Origin: a bacterium
GTDB taxonomy: Bacteria; SZUA-79; Acidulodesulfobacterales; Acidulodesulfobacteraceae
NCBI GenBank assembly: GCA_021813595.1
Contig: JAKAKF010000224.1
Coordinates: 22,455-86,454, forward strand
Direction of reading: 5' to 3'
DNA length: 64,000 nt
Shown: one piece after another, positions 62,531 through 64,000 of the stretch
Numbering within the stretch: position 1 is the first letter of the stretch
How the letters are laid out: every line of letters begins with the position of its first letter
Made by a program: the position numbers and the translations under genes
Notes under the pieces: generated by a model
Databases searched by the model: none
The model's input: only the letters and a program-made list of their open reading frames with translations
What the model was told of the DNA's origin: nothing

Positions 62531-63058
62531 ATGACGGATGAAAAGAGATGGAATCCTGCGAATATAAAAAAACATTCGGCAAGCGACGAATCCGATGCCT
62601 ATAAAAACAATTTGTCTTATAAAAATATGTCCGTATGCAAAAGTTGTCATAATATTTATCATAATAAAAGATGGGTAAAAGACGAAGAACTTTATAAATC
62701 TGCCTTAAAGAAGAAAGAAAATATAAATTATACTATTTGCCCGGCATGTTTAAAAATAAAAACAAAATTTTACAATGGAGTCGTCGAATTAAGCGGCGGT
62801 TTTTTATTCGAACATAAAAGCGATATTTTAAATCTTATAAATAATACTGCAGAAAAAGCGGATTATATAGACCCTTTGGAAAAAATCGAAAATATTGAAG
62901 AAAACGAAAAAGAAAAAACTATTACAATATATACTACAAGCGAAGACCTTGCCCAAAGAATCGGAAGGAACATAGAAAAAGCATATAAAGGCGAAGTAGA
63001 TTATTCATTTTCCGAAAGAGATTTATTGTTAAGGGTTTACTGGAAAAGAGAGTCATAA
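62531..63058 (+). CDS. BCAM0308-family (NMD3-like zinc) protein
   Basis: A 175-residue protein with a two-Cys-pair zinc knuckle (VCKSCHNIYHNKRW, then ICPACLK) and a C-terminal beta-rich domain: GFLFEHKSDILNLI, DPLEKIENIEENE, TTSEDLAQRIGRNIEKAYKGEVDYSFSERD and LLRVYWKRE. This matches the BCAM0308 family, whose function is unknown (possible RNA binding). It is a single-gene unit. Confidence 0.75.
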   Translation: MTDEKRWNPANIKKHSASDESDAYKNNLSYKNMSVCKSCHNIYHNKRWVKDEELYKSALKKKENINYTICPACLKIKTKFYNGVVELSGGFLFEHKSDILNLINNTAEKADYIDPLEKIENIEENEKEKTITIYTTSEDLAQRIGRNIEKAYKGEVDYSFSERDLLLRVYWKRES

Positions 63059-63070
63059 AAATAATTTATT

Positions 63071-63253
63071 TTACTGATTTTTTCGTTCATATGCTTCTAT
63101 TCCCGAAAAATAATTAATTGCTTTGCATGAGTCCTGTTGACTAAAGACCTGTAAAGAAATATCCACACTTAACCCTTCGCTTATATCTTTAGACCTAAAC
63201 TCAGAATTTATTTCAATGTTAATTTTTTCAAAAATTATTTTGTCAAAACTTAT
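63071..63253 (-). other. Open frame without start codon (possible gene remnant)
   Basis: The minus strand is open for about 60 codons from just after the HEPN stop to a TAA at 63073-63071. It reads DKIIFEKINIEINSEF, then SEGLSVDISLQVFSQQDS and AINYFSGIEAYERKNQ. There is no ATG, GTG or TTG at its beginning. The residue mix looks protein-like, unlike random AT-rich DNA. It may be the 3' remnant of a third gene in the HEPN/MNT unit. Confidence 0.3.
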
Positions 63254-63254
63254 T

Positions 63255-63641
63255 CTATTTTATATTTATTTTTTTTAAAGCAAATAATTTTACATATTCG
63301 GCTATGGCAATAGCTTCTTCTGCATCTTTCTTAGACGGTTCTATAATATCATCATATCTAACTATAACCGCATAATTTGTTATATCGTCTATATTTAATC
63401 TTTCAAGTTCGCTAAAAGCATTATCTATATTTTTGCAGGCTTGTAATAATTCCGATATATCATGCGTTTTATTAATTTCTTTATTGTTATAAACCAAGTA
63501 AGTTTTTAAAAATTTTTCAACCGCCTGTTGACAGTGAAAACAAATTCCTTCTGCGGATGCTTCATTGCTATTATATAATATTTTAGCATCTTTTAAATCG
63601 TTTTCAGCTTTTTTTAATAAAACGACAACGGATTCTTTCAT
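63255..63641 (-). CDS. HEPN-domain protein
   Basis: A 128-residue helical HEPN protein: KKAENDLKDAKILYNS, CFHCQQAVEKFLKTYLVYN, KTHDISELLQACK and VRYDD. The RX4-6H RNase motif is not visible, unlike the HepT at 16.7 kb, so it may be a non-catalytic HEPN acting with its MNT partner. It overlaps the MNT gene by 4 bp (ATGA). Confidence 0.8.
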   Translation of the reverse strand: MKESVVVLLKKAENDLKDAKILYNSNEASAEGICFHCQQAVEKFLKTYLVYNNKEINKTHDISELLQACKNIDNAFSELERLNIDDITNYAVIVRYDDIIEPSKKDAEEAIAIAEYVKLFALKKINIK

Positions 63642-63973
63642 ATATTTACGCCTTCTTTATTAACGTAATACGATAAAAATCCTGTATCGTTTTTTTGATT
63701 TTTATATATATCTTTAGATTTAATAACAATATCGTTCGATATGTTATTAACAGCCATTCTTCTACGAATATTGCGCAAAATCATTTTCATATCTTCTTTA
63801 AATATATTTTTATCAATTACTACAAAAAAATCCCAATCACTGCCTTCTTTATAATCCCCTCTTGCCCTTGAACCGAATAAAATTATCCTCTCCACCTCAT
63901 AGCCGGCTTTTTCGACTTCTTCCATAATTATTTTTTTTGCGATTTCAAGGTTTTTATCTAATGCCTTTTCCAT
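63638..63973 (-). CDS. MNT-type nucleotidyltransferase
   Basis: A 111-residue minimal nucleotidyltransferase with G34-S35 in LFGSRARGDYKEGSDWDFFVV, so the GSX10DXD motif is complete (D46, D48), and a later IVIKSKD block. It pairs with the HEPN gene downstream. Compared with the MntA at 17.2 kb it is a different subfamily. Only about 27 bp upstream of the start lie in the window, so its promoter may be truncated. Confidence 0.82.
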   Translation of the reverse strand: MEKALDKNLEIAKKIIMEEVEKAGYEVERIILFGSRARGDYKEGSDWDFFVVIDKNIFKEDMKMILRNIRRRMAVNNISNDIVIKSKDIYKNQKNDTGFLSYYVNKEGVNI

Positions 63974-64000
63974 AATTTTATTATAGCATATTTTAATTTA

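Overview
The window is AT-rich (about one third G+C by eye) chromosomal DNA from a Gram-negative bacterium. It is packed with single-copy housekeeping genes. The gene set includes FabK instead of FabI, a two-subunit pyruvate carboxylase, a group-4-hydrogenase-like membrane complex, DsrE- and TusA-type sulfur carriers, an APS/PAPS-reductase-like domain and selenocysteine use. This fits an anaerobic or microaerophilic sulfur-metabolising lineage, perhaps a deltaproteobacterium-like group such as Sva0485/Ca. Acidulodesulfobacterales. That placement is inference, since no rRNA gene is present.

Layout. 1-5.5 kb: 5' part of rdgB, a PHP phosphoesterase, a PHS-type MFS transporter with a Pho-box-like promoter, a decayed gene, a DUF4143 ATPase and a secreted basic protein. 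5.9-9.2 kb: an envelope module of a CpxP/Spy-like protein, an OmpR-type regulator, a histidine kinase and FxsA. 9.2-16.5 kb (minus): a six-gene hydrogenase-4-like operon (hyfC-E-F-G-HI-B) whose large subunit has lost all four NiFe cysteine ligands, so it is an energy-converting hydrogenase-related (Ehr) type complex. 16.7-17.5 kb: a HepT/MntA toxin-antitoxin pair. 17.6-34.3 kb (minus): a long housekeeping run, valS-rpmF-plsX-fabHKDG-acpP-fabF-rpiB-glyA-nrdR-ribD-ribE-ribBA-ribH-nusB-(TusA selenoprotein)-rph. 34.3-43.5 kb (plus): dnaX-ebfC-recR, a sulfatase-fold/APS-reductase fusion, ffh-rpsP-rimM-trmD-rplS, a phasin-like gene and acyP. 43.5-60.5 kb (minus): rsmI, nadE with a stand-alone glutaminase gene, yraN, rnhB, gltX, amrB, pycB-pycA, a YgjP-like metalloprotein, hisS, a DsrE-like gene, tpiA, ileS and a 2-hydroxyacid dehydrogenase. 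60.6-64 kb: a Cys-repeat secreted protein, a glyoxalase-like gene, a phosphoribosyltransferase, a BCAM0308-like protein and a second HEPN/MNT pair.

The strongest observation is a gene between nusB and rph that conventional ORF calling misses. It encodes an 85-residue TusA/SirA-family protein in which an in-frame UGA sits exactly at the catalytic cysteine. Ten bases after the UGA begins a 7-bp hairpin with a GGUC loop, matching bacterial SECIS geometry. Other notable features are the NiFe-less complex, the sulfatase/APS-reductase fusion, near-leaderless promoters at several operon heads, four 7-mers at 11-bp spacing before the MFS gene, and scattered REP-like palindromes with a GGGACAG core. 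No tRNA, rRNA, CRISPR array or intact transposase gene was seen.
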